Source: Nocardia farcinica (GTDB taxonomy: Bacteria > Actinomycetota > Actinomycetes > Mycobacteriales > Mycobacteriaceae). Taken from it: a DNA stretch of 64,000 bases. A model generated the notes under the pieces. It saw only the letters and a list, made by a program, of their open reading frames with translations. It ran no database searches and had not been told where the DNA came from. A program made the position numbers and the translations under genes. Each line of letters opens with the position of its first letter. The first letter of the stretch is position 1. Of this stretch, positions 36,406-46,278 are shown in pieces. Location: contig NZ_LN868938.1 in the NCBI RefSeq assembly GCF_001182745.1, forward strand, positions 2,790,001 through 2,854,000. The letters are read 5' to 3'.

Positions 36406-37002
36406 TCACTGTCCGACGCGCACCGCGTCGGTGACGAAGACCAGTGTCTCGTTCGGCGCGACGCCGTTGCCGCCCGCGCCGTAGCCCAGATCCGGCGGGA
36501 TGATCAGCAGCCTGCGCGCACCCTCCTGCACGCCGACCAGGCCCTGGTCCCAACCGGGGATGACCTGGCCCGCCCCCAGGGTGAGCTGGAAGGGCTTGCC
36601 GCGATCGAAGGAGCTGTCCAGCTTCTGCTTGTCCGACCAGGTGACCAGGGAGTAGTTCATGGTCAACTCCTGGCCCGCGGCCGCGCCGGGGCCGCTGCCC
36701 TCGACCAGGTCCTCGACGATCAGCCGGGTGGGCGGATCGCAGTCGCCGGGGATGGTGATGGTGGGGTTGTCGCCGAAGCCGCCGGTGACGCCGATGTCGG
36801 CGGCGGTGCATTCGCGGCCGTGCTTCGGCTGGGCCGCGTTCGGCTGGGTCGTGTTCGGCTGGGTCGCGGTCTGCGTGCTCGCGGCGGGCGCGGTGGTGGC
36901 GGAGGTCGCGGCGGCGCTGTCGTCGTCGGAGCCGCACGCGGTGAGGGCGCAGGCGGCCACGGTGACGGCGCCGATCCCGATGATCCTGGCGAGAGTCTGC
37001 AT
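36406..37002 (-). CDS. FKBP-type peptidyl-prolyl isomerase lipoprotein
   Basis: 198 residues. A signal peptide ends in lipobox LTAC, followed by a Ser/Thr/Ala-rich tether of about 40 residues, so the enzyme sits outside the membrane. The C-terminal FKBP domain has the active-site segment [19 protein letters not shown], then [16 protein letters not shown]. It should catalyse proline isomerisation in exported proteins. ATG 37002 is chosen (AGGG eight nt upstream; the signal peptide then starts correctly: MQTLARIIG). A hairpin separates it from tig, so it is not simply the first gene of a tig operon. Confidence 0.9.
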   Translation of the reverse strand: MQTLARIIGIGAVTVAACALTACGSDDDSAAATSATTAPAASTQTATQPNTTQPNAAQPKHGRECTAADIGVTGGFGDNPTITIPGDCDPPTRLIVEDLVEGSGPGAAAGQELTMNYSLVTWSDKQKLDSSFDRGKPFQLTLGAGQVIPGWDQGLVGVQEGARRLLIIPPDLGYGAGGNGVAPNETLVFVTDAVRVGQ

Positions 37003-37115
37003 GCGGCGGACCCTAGACCACCGCCGCCCGCGGTGCCCGCCCGAGGTGTCCGCGCCCGAAAACGGGTACTGCCTCCCTGACACCGGCCGTCACCGGTTAC
37101 GGGAGGAGTCCACGA

Positions 37116-39584
37116 ATGACCCAGATGGCCAGCGCCGGGGGCGACACCTCGGCCGACAACGTCGGCGCGCACGGCGGACGGACCGTCGCGCCGGTGCCCT
37201 ACGAGCTCACCGAGGCCGCCGGGCCGCTGGACCGCGCGGAACTCGCCGCGCTGGACGCCTGGTGGCGCGCGGCCAACTACCTGTCGGTCGGCCAGATCTA
37301 CCTGATGGCCAACCCGTTGCTCACCGAGCCGCTGCGGCCCGAGCACATCAAACCGCGGCTGCTCGGGCACTTCGGCACGGTGCCCGGACTGAATCTGGTG
37401 TGGACGCACGCCAATCGGGTGATCCGGCAGCGCGGGCTGGACGCGGTCTTCGTGGCCGGGCCCGGTCACGGCGGGCCGGGCCCGAACGCCTGCGCGTGGT
37501 TGGAGGGCACCTACTCCGAGCTGTACAGCCACATCCCGCGCGACGGCGAGGGGATGGCCGCGCTGTTCGCCCAGTTCTCCTTCCCCGGCGGCGTGCCGAG
37601 CCACTGCGCCCCGGAGACGCCGGGCTCCTTCCACGAGGGCGGCGAACTCGGGTATTCGCTGCTGCACGCCTATGGTGCGGCGCTGGACAATCCCGACCTG
37701 ACGGTGTTCTGCGTGATCGGCGACGGCGAGGCCGAAACCGGCCCGCTGGCGACGAGCTGGCACGGCAACAAGTTCCTCAACCCCGGTCGCGACGGCGCGG
37801 TGCTGCCGATCCTGGCGCTCAACGAGTACAAGATCGCCAACCCGACGCTGTTCGCCCGCATCCCGGAACCGGAGCTGATCAACCTGCTCGAAGGCTACGG
37901 CCACGAGCCGATCGTGGTGGCCGGCGACGATCCGGGCGTGGTGCATCAGCGGCTGGCCGCGGCGATGGACACCTGCATGAACCGGATCGCGCAGATCCAG
38001 CGGGCCGCCCGCGGCGGGGCCGACGGCAGCCGCCCGGCCTGGCCGATGATCGTGCTGCGCACGCCGAAGGGCTGGACCTGTCCCCCGGTGGTCGACGGCG
38101 ACCGGGTCGAGGGGACCTTCCGCGCCCACCAGGTGCCCCTGCCCGCGGCCCGCACCGACGACGGCCACCGCGCCGTCCTCGAGCAGTGGCTGCGCTCCTA
38201 CCGTCCCGAGGAGCTGTTCGACGATCGGGGCAGGCCGGTGCCCGAACTGCTCGCCCTGGCGCCCGAGGGCGACCACCGGATGAGCGCGAACCCGGTCGCC
38301 AACGGCGGGGCGCTGGTGCGCGACCTGCGGCTGCCCGACTGGCGCGAGTTCGGTGTCGAGGTGAAGACGCCCGGTGGCAGCACGCACGAGGCCACCCGGG
38401 TGCTCGGCGGCTGGCTGCGCGAGGTGACCCGGCTCAACCCGCACAACTTCCTGACCTTCGCCCCCGACGAACTGGCCAGCAACCGCCTGCAGGACATCCT
38501 CGAGGTGACCGGGCGCGATTGGCAGGCCGAGGTCGGCGAGTACGACGTGGCGCTGGACCGGTCCGGCCGGGTGATCGAGGTGCTCTCCGAGCACATCTGC
38601 CAGGGCCTGCTGGAGGGCTACCTGCTCACCGGCAGGCACGGGGTGTTCACCTGCTACGAGGCGTTCATCCACATCGTCGACGCCATGTTCAACCAGCATG
38701 CGAAGTGGCTCGACGCCAGCGCCGCGGTGCCGTGGCGGCGGCCGCTGGCGAGCCTGAACTACCTGCTCTCCTCGCACGTGTGGCGCCAGGACCACAACGG
38801 CTTCACCCACCAGGACCCGGGCTTCCTGGACGTGGTGCTCAACAAGAAGCCCGAGATCGTGCGCGTCTATCTGCCGCCGGACGCCAACACCCTGCTCTCC
38901 ACCTACGACCACTGCCTGCGCTCGCGCCACTACGTGAACGTGGTGGTGGCGGGCAAGCAGCCGCAGGAGGACTGGTTGTCGGTGGAGCAGGCGGCCGTGC
39001 ACTGCGCGCGCGGTCTCGGCATCTGGGAATGGGCCTGCCACAACGACGATCCGGGCACCACCCCGGATGTGGTGCTGGCCTGCGCGGGCGACGTGCCGAC
39101 GCTGGAGACGCTGGCGGCGGCCGCCATCCTGCGGGATCGCCTGCCGCGGTTGCGGGTTCGGGTGATCAACGTGGTGGATCTGATGCGGTTGCTGCCCGCC
39201 GAGGAGCATCCGCACGGGCTGCCGGACCGGGAGTTCGACACGCTGTTCACCACCGCGAGCCCGATCATCTTCGCCTTCCACGGCTATCCGTGGCTGATCC
39301 ACCGGCTCACCTACCGCCGCACCAACCACGACGGCCTGCATGTGCGCGGGTACAAGGAGGAGGGCACCACCACAACGCCTTTCGACATGGTGATGCTCAA
39401 CGATCTGGACCGCTACCACCTGGTCATGGACGTCATCGACCGGGTGCCCGGGCTGCGCGAGACGGCGGCCGGGCTGCGGCAGGAGATGGTCGACGCGCGC
39501 TGGCGGGCCCGGGCCTGGACGCGCGAGCACGGCGCCGACATCCCCGTGGTCGCCGACTGGACCTGGCCCGAGCCGAGCCGCTGA
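37116..39584 (+). CDS. xfp: Xylulose-5-phosphate/fructose-6-phosphate phosphoketolase
   Basis: 822 residues, full length. Thiamine-diphosphate enzyme that splits xylulose-5-P or fructose-6-P with phosphate to acetyl-phosphate plus glyceraldehyde-3-P or erythrose-4-P. Visible blocks: [19 protein letters not shown], the ThDP motif GDGEAETG...[16 protein letters not shown], and C-terminal [11 protein letters not shown] and [20 protein letters not shown] lies 7 nt upstream of ATG 37116. Monocistronic, divergent from the FKBP lipoprotein. No acetate kinase is adjacent in the window. Dual substrate specificity is a family property, not visible in sequence. Confidence 0.95.
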   Translation: MTQMASAGGDTSADNVGAHGGRTVAPVPYELTEAAGPLDRAELAALDAWWRAANYLSVGQIYLMANPLLTEPLRPEHIKPRLLGHFGTVPGLNLVWTHANRVIRQRGLDAVFVAGPGHGGPGPNACAWLEGTYSELYSHIPRDGEGMAALFAQFSFPGGVPSHCAPETPGSFHEGGELGYSLLHAYGAALDNPDLTVFCVIGDGEAETGPLATSWHGNKFLNPGRDGAVLPILALNEYKIANPTLFARIPEPELINLLEGYGHEPIVVAGDDPGVVHQRLAAAMDTCMNRIAQIQRAARGGADGSRPAWPMIVLRTPKGWTCPPVVDGDRVEGTFRAHQVPLPAARTDDGHRAVLEQWLRSYRPEELFDDRGRPVPELLALAPEGDHRMSANPVANGGALVRDLRLPDWREFGVEVKTPGGSTHEATRVLGGWLREVTRLNPHNFLTFAPDELASNRLQDILEVTGRDWQAEVGEYDVALDRSGRVIEVLSEHICQGLLEGYLLTGRHGVFTCYEAFIHIVDAMFNQHAKWLDASAAVPWRRPLASLNYLLSSHVWRQDHNGFTHQDPGFLDVVLNKKPEIVRVYLPPDANTLLSTYDHCLRSRHYVNVVVAGKQPQEDWLSVEQAAVHCARGLGIWEWACHNDDPGTTPDVVLACAGDVPTLETLAAAAILRDRLPRLRVRVINVVDLMRLLPAEEHPHGLPDREFDTLFTTASPIIFAFHGYPWLIHRLTYRRTNHDGLHVRGYKEEGTTTTPFDMVMLNDLDRYHLVMDVIDRVPGLRETAAGLRQEMVDARWRARAWTREHGADIPVVADWTWPEPSR

Positions 39585-39919
39585 ACCGCACCGCCGAACC
39601 AGGCGCAGAATGGCGAACGCAAAACTGCGTTATCGAACCGATGCACAACAGCGGTGTCCTCACCGCCCCCTCGGCCATTACGCTCGACGTGTCCGAGCGA
39701 GCCTCGGATCCCTGAGGCGGTACCGGTAACGCCCAAGCCGGCCGCTTCGCTGTACGAGGCGGTGAGACCGCGCCAGCGGCCCTCACCGCCTCGCCACATT
39801 TCCGGCCCCTCACGAGGACGAATGCCGCCGGAAGAACCCCGAGGAAGAACGCCGGGAAAGAACGCCGCGTCCGGCGAGAATACGCGAGCCTGCCGCCCGA
39901 TCCAGGCGGAATCGAAAGA
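39585..39919. other. 335-nt region between xfp and the tRNA genes
   Basis: It contains two hairpins: a small one (AACGCA/TGCGTT, 39616-39631) and a strong one at 39756-39792. These may end the xfp transcript and the tRNA transcript. No gene recognised. Confidence 0.5.
39756..39792. terminator. Hairpin between xfp and the tRNAs
   Basis: A perfect 11-bp stem GAGGCGGTGAG/CTCACCGCCTC with a 15-nt loop; it could terminate in both directions. Confidence 0.45.
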
Positions 39920-39996
<77 letters not shown>

Positions 39997-40043
39997 TGGC
40001 CTCGCGGTGGCCGCGGCCGCCGACGAGGATGAAACGTTCGTGG

Positions 40044-40114
<71 letters not shown>

Positions 40115-40609
40115 GAGCATACGACACCGATGGGATCGCCACGATGTCGTGTGCGCACCGACTGTACCGAATGCCGATCGGCTTGCGCCAATCGCCCCTG
40201 CCCCGGCGCGCGACCGCTGGAACAGGTGTCAATCCGCGCGCCGCTGCCGCGCCCGCGCGCGGCACCGGGCCGGCGCGCACGCGAATCGTCGACCCGACGG
40301 GGTGAGTCAGCACATTCACGGCGTGTCCGCGGCGACTCTCCAGCGAATGCGTCCTCGGATGTAACGTCCGCGCCGCTGTGACGATGTCATACCGAACGTC
40401 ATCCCACATCAAGGAAAACTCGTTGTAGAACGGCGTTTTTCAGGGGCGGGCGGCTTGCTAGGATCCTTTTGCCGGACGGGGGTATCTGGAAAGGGGGCGG
40501 TGAACGTGCGCCAGGCTTGGTGGACACAACCGCGTAGCAGTACTGAACGGGGTGAGACCGGCACCTGTGCGCGCACAGGGCACCTGGGTACCGACGTAAC
40601 CAGCAGCCG
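40115..40609. other. 495-nt divergent region between tRNA-Gly and the GGDEF gene
   Basis: It carries the tRNA promoter region (a minus-strand TACAGT at 40161-40166 is a possible -10) and the GGDEF gene upstream region, with a plus-strand TAGGAT (40459-40464) as a possible -10, which would leave a 5' UTR of about 140 nt. That UTR includes a perfect 16-bp palindrome at 40564-40579. Confidence 0.4.
40564..40579. promoter_or_regulatory. 16-bp perfect palindrome upstream of the GGDEF gene
   Basis: CCTGTGCGCGCACAGG, 30 nt before the start codon. A dimeric regulator site is the simplest reading; the binding protein is unknown. Confidence 0.4.
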
Positions 40610-41575
40610 GTGAGCGCGATGGCGACCGACATGGAACCGCCGGTGGCCGCGATGTGTCGTGCCTGGGCGCGGGCGGTCTGCTCCGAGCCGGGCTCGCACA
40701 CCACGCCGCAACAGCTCGAGCCCGTCCTCATCGAGATCGTCGAACACCTGCTGCACCTGGCCAGGAGCGAACCGTTCCCCGTCCCCGCCGCGCGCCTGCT
40801 CGGCGCCCGGCTGGCCGAACCGCCGTTCGAGCGGACCAGGATGCTGGCCCAGGCCAGCCGCTGGCTGCTCGGCTTCCCCTCGGGGCGGCCGGGCTCGCTG
40901 GTCGCCACCCGCTGGCCCTTCGTGGCCAGCCAGGCGATCGACAGTTATGCGCAGGCGCTGCAGGAGCGGGCGCTGGCCCAGCAGGAGCAGAACCTGTCGG
41001 CGAAGGTGTCGCGGCGGGTACAGGAGATCGCCGCACTGCAACACCGGCTGCGGCACGAGGCCACCCACGACGCGCTCACCGATCTCGCCAACCGCACGCT
41101 GCTCCAGGACCGGGTGCGTCAGATGGCGGCCGATCCCACCAGCTGTGTCGGCCTGCTGTTGATCGACCTGGACCGGTTCAAGCAGATCAACGACTGCTAC
41201 GGGCACGCCGTGGGCGACGAGGTGCTGGTGGAGCTGGCCAACCGGCTGCGCGAGGTCTGCCCGCCCGACACGGTGATCTGCCGCTACGGCGGCGACGAAT
41301 TCGTGCTCGCGGTCAACCGCGACGGCGACTCGCTGGCCGAGATCGCACACCGGATCGTGGCGGCGCTGCGGGATCCGGTGTGGTCCTCCGCGGGGCCCGT
41401 GCCGGTCTCGGCCAGTGTCGGCACCGCCTTCGATCCGCCGGGGGTGCCGTGTGATTTCACCGATCTGCTGCGGCGCGCCGATCGCGCGATGTACTCGGCG
41501 AAGACGGCGGGCGGGCGGCGCTTCGTCTTCTCGGGCACCGACGAACCGGGGATCGGCGCGGCCGTCGCCGGTTGA
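40610..41575 (+). CDS. GGDEF-domain diguanylate cyclase
   Basis: 321 residues from GTG 40610; ATG 40619 is an equally plausible start, as no clear ribosome site favours either. The N-terminal 125 residues are helical with no known sensor motif, followed by a coiled coil (QERALAQQEQNLSAKVSRRVQEIAALQHRL) that leads into the GGDEF domain: THDALTDLANRTLLQDR, LLLIDLDRFKQIND, and an intact RYGGDEF. It should make cyclic di-GMP from GTP. The product-inhibition I-site RxxD is missing (PPDT at that place). There is no membrane segment or EAL domain, so it is probably cytosolic. Confidence 0.9.
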   Translation: MSAMATDMEPPVAAMCRAWARAVCSEPGSHTTPQQLEPVLIEIVEHLLHLARSEPFPVPAARLLGARLAEPPFERTRMLAQASRWLLGFPSGRPGSLVATRWPFVASQAIDSYAQALQERALAQQEQNLSAKVSRRVQEIAALQHRLRHEATHDALTDLANRTLLQDRVRQMAADPTSCVGLLLIDLDRFKQINDCYGHAVGDEVLVELANRLREVCPPDTVICRYGGDEFVLAVNRDGDSLAEIAHRIVAALRDPVWSSAGPVPVSASVGTAFDPPGVPCDFTDLLRRADRAMYSAKTAGGRRFVFSGTDEPGIGAAVAG

Positions 41576-41651
41576 GGGGCCGGACGATCGGCGTGTCGGA
41601 GGGCGTGGCACGCGGCTCGCCGGCCCACGGCGCCCCCGCCCCGCGCGCCGG

Positions 41652-42449
41652 TCAGCGCGGCTGACAGGTGGGGCACCAGAACAGATTCCGCCCGTCGAGC
41701 ACCGCGTGGGCAATCGGTGAGCCGCACACCCGGCAGCCCGCGCCCGGGCGACGGTAGACGTAGGTGCGCGGACGGTCCGGTGCGTACGAGGGCTCGCCGT
41801 GATCGTGTTCCGGACGCACCACATGCATCCGGCCGGTCTCGACACCGATCGGCATGAGGTCCACGAGGTCGGCCCAGATCGCCTTCCACTCCCCGGCGTC
41901 GAGGTCGACGCCCGGGCGGTAGGGCGAAATGCCGTGCCGGAAGAGCACTTCCGCGCGGTAGACATTACCCACCCCGGCGAGTACCCGCTGGTCCATCAGC
42001 AGCGCCCCGATCGGCCTGCGCGAGCGACGGATCCGCTGCCAGGCCCGATCCGGATCGGCGTCGGCGCGCAGCGGGTCGGGGCCGAGCCGCGCGAGCAGGG
42101 CGTCGACCTCGGGCGGGGTCAGCACCTCGCAGGCGGCCGGCCCGCGCAGATCGGTGCCCTCGGTGGCGCCGACCATCCGCATCCGCACCTCGCCGACCGG
42201 CGGCCCCATCGGCACGGGCGCGTCGTAGAACTTGCCGTACAGGCCGAGGTGCACGTGGACGACCGGCCCGTGCTCGTAATGGTGGAGCAGGTGTTTGCCG
42301 TGCGCCTCACAGCGCGCGAGGACGCGCCCGTCGACCAGCGCGGCGCCCTCGGCGAAGCGGCCCTGCGGGCTGGACACCCGCACCGGCCCGCCGGCGAAGA
42401 CCCGTCGATGCCGCTCGGCGAGCCGGTGCAGGGTGTGCCCTTCCGGCAT
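41652..42449 (-). CDS. nei1: Fpg/Nei-family DNA glycosylase (Nei1 type)
   Basis: 265 residues. Bifunctional base-excision glycosylase/AP lyase. The mature N-terminus PEG after Met carries the catalytic Pro2 and Glu3; GKHLLHHY, the H2TH segment LLMDQRVLAGVGNVYRAEVLF and a C-terminal zinc finger (CRVCG...FWCPTCQ) follow. The fragments HHYEHGPVVHVHLGLYG, VRPEHDHGEPSY and PDRPRTYVYRR match the mycobacterial Nei1 (Rv2464c) pattern. It follows rpiB by 16 nt on the same strand, the order seen at Rv2465c-Rv2464c. Confidence 0.92.
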   Translation of the reverse strand: MPEGHTLHRLAERHRRVFAGGPVRVSSPQGRFAEGAALVDGRVLARCEAHGKHLLHHYEHGPVVHVHLGLYGKFYDAPVPMGPPVGEVRMRMVGATEGTDLRGPAACEVLTPPEVDALLARLGPDPLRADADPDRAWQRIRRSRRPIGALLMDQRVLAGVGNVYRAEVLFRHGISPYRPGVDLDAGEWKAIWADLVDLMPIGVETGRMHVVRPEHDHGEPSYAPDRPRTYVYRRPGAGCRVCGSPIAHAVLDGRNLFWCPTCQPR

Positions 42450-42465
42450 GTCGTCGCGGCGGTGC

Positions 42466-42939
42466 TCAGTAGGCGGGCACCGCGGGGGCCACGCCGGTCT
42501 TCTCGTACTCGGCGAGGATGTCGATGCGGCGCTGGTGGCGCTCCTCGTTCGACCACGGGGTGGCCAGGAAGGCGTCGACGATGGCCAGCGCCTCCTCGGT
42601 GGAGTGCATGCGCCCGCCGATGCCGATCAGCTGCGCGTTGTTGTGTTCGCGGGCCAGCTTGGCGGTCTCCACGCTCCAGGCCAGCGCGCAGCGGGCGCCG
42701 GGCACCTTGTTGGCGGCGATCTGCTCACCGTTGCCGCTGCCGCCGAACACCAGGCCGAGGCTGCCCGGATCGGCGACGGTGCGGCGCGCGGCCTCGATGC
42801 AGAAGGCCGGGTAGTCGTCGAGGGCGTCGTACTCCAGCGCGCCGCAGTCCACGACCTCGTGGCCCGCCTGCTCCAGATGAGCCTTGACGTGATTCTTCAG
42901 TTCGAAACCGGCATGGTCGGCACCCAGGTATACGCGCAT
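42466..42939 (-). CDS. rpiB: Ribose-5-phosphate isomerase B
   Basis: 157 residues. It interconverts ribose-5-P and ribulose-5-P in the pentose phosphate pathway. MRVYLGADHAGFELK at the start, DCGALEYDA, the phosphate loop GGSGNGEQIAANK (Glu72 probable catalytic base as in mycobacterial RpiB), REHNNAQLIGIGGR. There is no Shine-Dalgarno; the start codon follows ACACAATCCCTGCC on the minus strand, so a leaderless mRNA is likely. Leads nei1. Together with xfp nearby it adds pentose-phosphate functions to the region, without evidence of co-regulation. Confidence 0.95.
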   Translation of the reverse strand: MRVYLGADHAGFELKNHVKAHLEQAGHEVVDCGALEYDALDDYPAFCIEAARRTVADPGSLGLVFGGSGNGEQIAANKVPGARCALAWSVETAKLAREHNNAQLIGIGGRMHSTEEALAIVDAFLATPWSNEERHQRRIDILAEYEKTGVAPAVPAY

Positions 42940-43034
42940 GGCAGGGATTGTGTCAGGTCGTCGGCGGCCGGTTTCGGGTGGGGATCGGGGCCGGGCGCGG
43001 ACCTCGGCGCCCGGATCCGCCCGCCCGTCGTGAA

Positions 43035-43040
43035 TAGAGT
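43035..43040 (+). promoter_or_regulatory. Putative -10 element of leaderless M48 peptidase gene
   Basis: TAGAGT seven nt before ATG 43048, with no ribosome-binding site; same arrangement as the MerR and beta-lactamase-like genes. Confidence 0.45.
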
Positions 43041-43047
43041 TCGACGT

Positions 43048-44094
43048 ATGCACCCGCACGAACCGACGCCGCAGCCGCACGCCGGACCGCCCGCCGAGCC
43101 CTTCGCCCCCACCGGCGCGTGGGGCGTGCCGTCCGCACCCACCGGGTATCCGCCGTACCCGAACACCTACGGCGGCCCGCCCGTCCCGCCCGCGCAGCAG
43201 CCGCGCGGGCTCTCGCCCTGGGGCAGGCCCGCCCTGCACAGCTGGGAGATCCCGCTGCTGGTGGTCGTGGTGGTGGTCACGGCGCTGGTGTACCTGATCG
43301 CGCTGGCGTTGTTCGTCGACGCGGTCCTGTCCGGCGCCACCTTGAACGATTACCTGCTGCTGCTGGTCTTCGCGCCCGCCCTGGTCTGGGCCGGGCGCGG
43401 CATCAACTACGCGACGCAGCGGGTGAACGGGGTGAAGATGTCGCCGACCCAGTTCCCGGAGGGCTACCGGATGGTGGCCGAGGCGGCGGCGCGGTTCGGC
43501 ATGACGACGGTGCCCGACGCGTACGTGGTGCTCGGCAACGGCCAGATCAACGCGTTCGCCTCCGGTCACGGGTTCCGCCGGTTCGTGGTGGTCTACAGCG
43601 ATCTGTTCGAAATCGGCGGTGCGGCACGCGAACCCGACGCGCTGGCGTTCATCATCGGCCACGAGGTCGGCCACATCGCCGCGGGCCACACCTCCTACTG
43701 GCGCCAGCTGGGCATGTTCCTGGTGCCGTTCCTGCCGATCCTGGGCAACGCGCTGATCCGGGCGCAGGAGTACACCGCCGACAACCACGGCTACTGCCAC
43801 CGGCACACCGGCGCGCCCGCGGCGATGGGCACACTGGCGGCGGGCAAGTACCTCAACACCGTGGTCGGCTTCGACGAGATGGCCGACCGGGCCGCGACCG
43901 AGAAGGGCGGTTTCGTGTGGCTGGTCAACGCGCTGTCCTCGCATCCGGTGCTGACCTGGCGGATGTGGGCGCTGCGCGACCGCAGCAGGCACGGCAAACT
44001 GTTCTGGCGGCCGAGCCCGCGGCCCGGGCACCAGCCACCGGTCCCGGTGCCCTACGGCGAGGTACCCGGTCTGCCGCCGAAACCGGTTGGCTGA
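43048..44094 (+). CDS. Membrane-bound M48-family zinc metalloprotease
   Basis: 348 residues. A Pro-rich cytosolic N-terminus (about 65 residues) is followed by two membrane helices (about 69-92 and 98-116) and a peptidase domain with the zinc motif HEVGH, a downstream EYTADNHG (third ligand Glu) and a further hydrophobic stretch near the active site (LGMFLVPFLPILGNAL). M48 proteins of this type (HtpX-like) degrade damaged membrane proteins. ATG 43048 is preceded by TAGAGT at 7 nt. Divergent from rpiB. Confidence 0.88.
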   Translation: MHPHEPTPQPHAGPPAEPFAPTGAWGVPSAPTGYPPYPNTYGGPPVPPAQQPRGLSPWGRPALHSWEIPLLVVVVVVTALVYLIALALFVDAVLSGATLNDYLLLLVFAPALVWAGRGINYATQRVNGVKMSPTQFPEGYRMVAEAAARFGMTTVPDAYVVLGNGQINAFASGHGFRRFVVVYSDLFEIGGAAREPDALAFIIGHEVGHIAAGHTSYWRQLGMFLVPFLPILGNALIRAQEYTADNHGYCHRHTGAPAAMGTLAAGKYLNTVVGFDEMADRAATEKGGFVWLVNALSSHPVLTWRMWALRDRSRHGKLFWRPSPRPGHQPPVPVPYGEVPGLPPKPVG

Positions 44095-44131
44095 CAACGG
44101 ATGCCCCGGGCGGGCGGCACCCGCGGGCGCG

Positions 44132-44773
44132 TCAGCCGAAGGCCGGGTCCTCGGTCCTGGTGCGCTTGAGTTCGAAGAAGTGCGGGTAGGAGGCCAGCGC
44201 GACCACGCCGTCCCACACCTTGCCCGCGTCCTCGCCGCGCGGGATGCGGGAGAGCACGGGGCCGAAGAAGGCCACGCCGTTGACGTGGATGGTGGGGGTG
44301 CCCACGTCGGGGCCGACCTTGTCCATGCCGGCGTGGTGGGAGGCGCGCAGGGCCTCGTCGTAGTCGGTGCTGTCCGCGGCGGCGGCCAGCTCGGCGGGCA
44401 GGCCGGTCTCGGCGAGCGCGTCGGCGATCACGGCGCGCAGCGTCTCCTCGGTGCTGCCGCGCTCGTAGTCGGCGCGCCGGTCGTGGATGCGGGTGCCCAT
44501 CGCGGTGTAGAGCGGGGCGAGCACCTTGTCTCCGTGCTGCTGGGCGGCGGCGATGGCGACCCGCACCGGGCCCCAGCCGCTGCGCATCAGCTCGGCGTAC
44601 TGCTCGGGCAGGTCACGGCCTTCGTTGAGCACGGCCAGGCTCATCACGTGGAAGCGCGCCTCGATGTCGCGGACCTTCTCGACCTCGAGAATCCAGCGGG
44701 AGGTGATCCAGCACCAGGGGCACAGCGGGTCGAACCAGAAATCGGCGACGTCTTTCTTGCCCGTCTCGGTCAC
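44132..44773 (-). CDS. DsbA-like mycothiol-dependent oxidoreductase (Rv2466c type)
   Basis: 213 residues. Thioredoxin-fold protein with active site CPWC (18-21) in [11 protein letters not shown] and a large helical insertion typical of DsbA/2-hydroxychromene-isomerase relatives; cis-Pro in GTPTIHVNG. Rv2466c, which occupies the same place next to rpiB and clp genes in M. tuberculosis, uses mycothiol as reductant; by position and motif this should be its orthologue. No signal peptide, so cytosolic. GTG 44773 is chosen (AGAGGA eight nt upstream; longer in-frame start lacks homology). Confidence 0.88.
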   Translation of the reverse strand: MTETGKKDVADFWFDPLCPWCWITSRWILEVEKVRDIEARFHVMSLAVLNEGRDLPEQYAELMRSGWGPVRVAIAAAQQHGDKVLAPLYTAMGTRIHDRRADYERGSTEETLRAVIADALAETGLPAELAAAADSTDYDEALRASHHAGMDKVGPDVGTPTIHVNGVAFFGPVLSRIPRGEDAGKVWDGVVALASYPHFFELKRTRTEDPAFG

Positions 44774-44951
44774 GAGTCGATTCCTCTCGATCAGTGGGTG
44801 GACGCGGCGGAGCGCGCCCGCGTCATCCGGTGCCAACCATCGCGGGCCGCGTTTCGTTCCCGGCAGGTGCTCGGGCGAACCGAGCCGCCGAAAGCCCTGG
44901 TGACAGTACGCTCATGAGCACGAGTCCCAGCCGGCGGCGAAGGAGTTCGCG

Positions 44952-46172
44952 ATGACCTCGGATCGGCGTTTCGTGATCGTGGGTGGCGGTTTGGCGGCCG
45001 CGAAGCTGGCGCAGGAGCTGCGCGCGGCCGACTTCCCGGGCAGCATCACCCTGATCGGCGCGGAGGAACACCTGCCCTACGAGCGACCACCGCTGTCGAA
45101 GGAGTTCCTGTTCGGCAAGAAGCAACTACCCGATTTCACGGTCGAGCCTGCGCAGTGGTACCGCGATCACCACGTCGAGTTGCTGCTCGGCACCACCGTC
45201 ACCGGGCTCGACCCGCGCGCGCGAACGGTGACGCTGCCCGATGGTTCGGCCCTGCCGTACGACAAGCTGGCGCTGGCCACGGGCTCGACGCCGCGGCGGT
45301 TGCCGGTGCCCGGCGCCGACGCACCCGGGGTGTACACACTGCGCACGATCGACGACGCGCGGGCGCTGGCCGGGCTGTTCGCGCGCGGCAGGCTCGCGAT
45401 CGTCGGCGCGGGTTGGATCGGGCTCGAAGTGGCCGCCGCGGCGCGGGCCGCCGACTGCGCGGTCACCGTCGTGGAGACCGCGCCGCAGCCGCTGATGGGC
45501 CCGCTCGGCCCGGAGATGGGTGCGGTGTTCGCCGACCTGCACCGCGCGCACGGCGTCGACCTGCGGCTGGGCGCGCGCCTCGACGCCGTCACCACCGGGG
45601 CCGACGGCGCGGTGACCGGACTGGCGCTGGCCGATGGCGGCACCGTGGCGGCCGACGCCGTCCTGATGGCGGTGGGTGCGGCGCCGAACATCGCGCTCGC
45701 GGCGGATGCCGGGCTCGCGGTGGGCACCGGCGTGCTGGTGGATGCGAGCCTGCGCACCAGCGACCCCGACATCGTCGCCGTCGGCGACATCGCCGAACAG
45801 GCCCACCCTCGCCTCGGCGGCCGGATCCGCGTGGAGCACTGGGCCAACGCGCTCAACCAGCCCGCCGTCGCCGCCGCGACCATGCTCGGCCGGGCGGCCG
45901 AATACGACCGGCTCCCCTACTTCTTCACCGACCAGTACGACCTCGGCATGGAGTACACCGGCTACGCCACCGCCGACCGCACCGCTCGCGTGGTGGTCCG
46001 CGGCAGCCTGGCCGACCGCGAGTTCGTGGCGTTCTGGCTCGACGCGGAGAACCGGGTGCTCGCGGGCATGAACGTCAACGTCTGGGATGTCACCGACCGC
46101 ATCAAGGAACTGATCACCTCCGCCACCCCGGTCGATCCCGACCGGCTCGCCGACGCCACCCAACCCATGTGA
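44952..46172 (+). CDS. FAD-dependent ferredoxin reductase-like oxidoreductase (BphA4 type)
   Basis: 406 residues. FAD Rossmann motif FVIVGGGLAAAKLA (7-20), the PYERPPLSKEFL segment of oxygenase-coupled reductases, NAD-binding LAIVGAGWIGLEVA, FAD ribityl motif IVAVGDIAE and C-terminal reductase domain with YFFTDQYDLGMEYTG. It passes electrons from NAD(P)H to a ferredoxin or rubredoxin, usually for a P450 or dioxygenase; no such partner is adjacent, so the acceptor is unknown. AAGGAG lies 6 nt upstream of ATG 44952. The following ECF42 promoter starts just 30 nt after its stop. Confidence 0.9.
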   Translation: MTSDRRFVIVGGGLAAAKLAQELRAADFPGSITLIGAEEHLPYERPPLSKEFLFGKKQLPDFTVEPAQWYRDHHVELLLGTTVTGLDPRARTVTLPDGSALPYDKLALATGSTPRRLPVPGADAPGVYTLRTIDDARALAGLFARGRLAIVGAGWIGLEVAAAARAADCAVTVVETAPQPLMGPLGPEMGAVFADLHRAHGVDLRLGARLDAVTTGADGAVTGLALADGGTVAADAVLMAVGAAPNIALAADAGLAVGTGVLVDASLRTSDPDIVAVGDIAEQAHPRLGGRIRVEHWANALNQPAVAAATMLGRAAEYDRLPYFFTDQYDLGMEYTGYATADRTARVVVRGSLADREFVAFWLDAENRVLAGMNVNVWDVTDRIKELITSATPVDPDRLADATQPM

Positions 46173-46202
46173 CTCACATCACGTCAATGGTGTGCTCGGA
46201 TG

Positions 46203-46230
46203 TGTCGATGCGCGGCCGGCGGCACCGACC
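46203..46230 (+). promoter_or_regulatory. ECF42-type promoter of the DGPF-sigma pair
   Basis: TGTCGA (46203-46208), a 17-nt spacer, and CGACC (46226-46230). This agrees with the bipartite promoter I recall for ECF42 sigma factors (TGTCGA in the -35 region, CGA or CGT-type in the -10 region), suggesting that the sigma factor drives its own operon. Confidence 0.6.
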
Positions 46231-46278
46231 GAAGGATGGACGCGCCGCGGGGGCGTGTCCGGCAGTGAGGAGACGAGC

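Noticed and set aside
40415..40440. Weak hairpin AAAAC...GTTTTT followed by T-run
   Set aside because: Short AT-rich stem with a bulge, no plus-strand transcript expected to end there; it may be chance in a promoter region.
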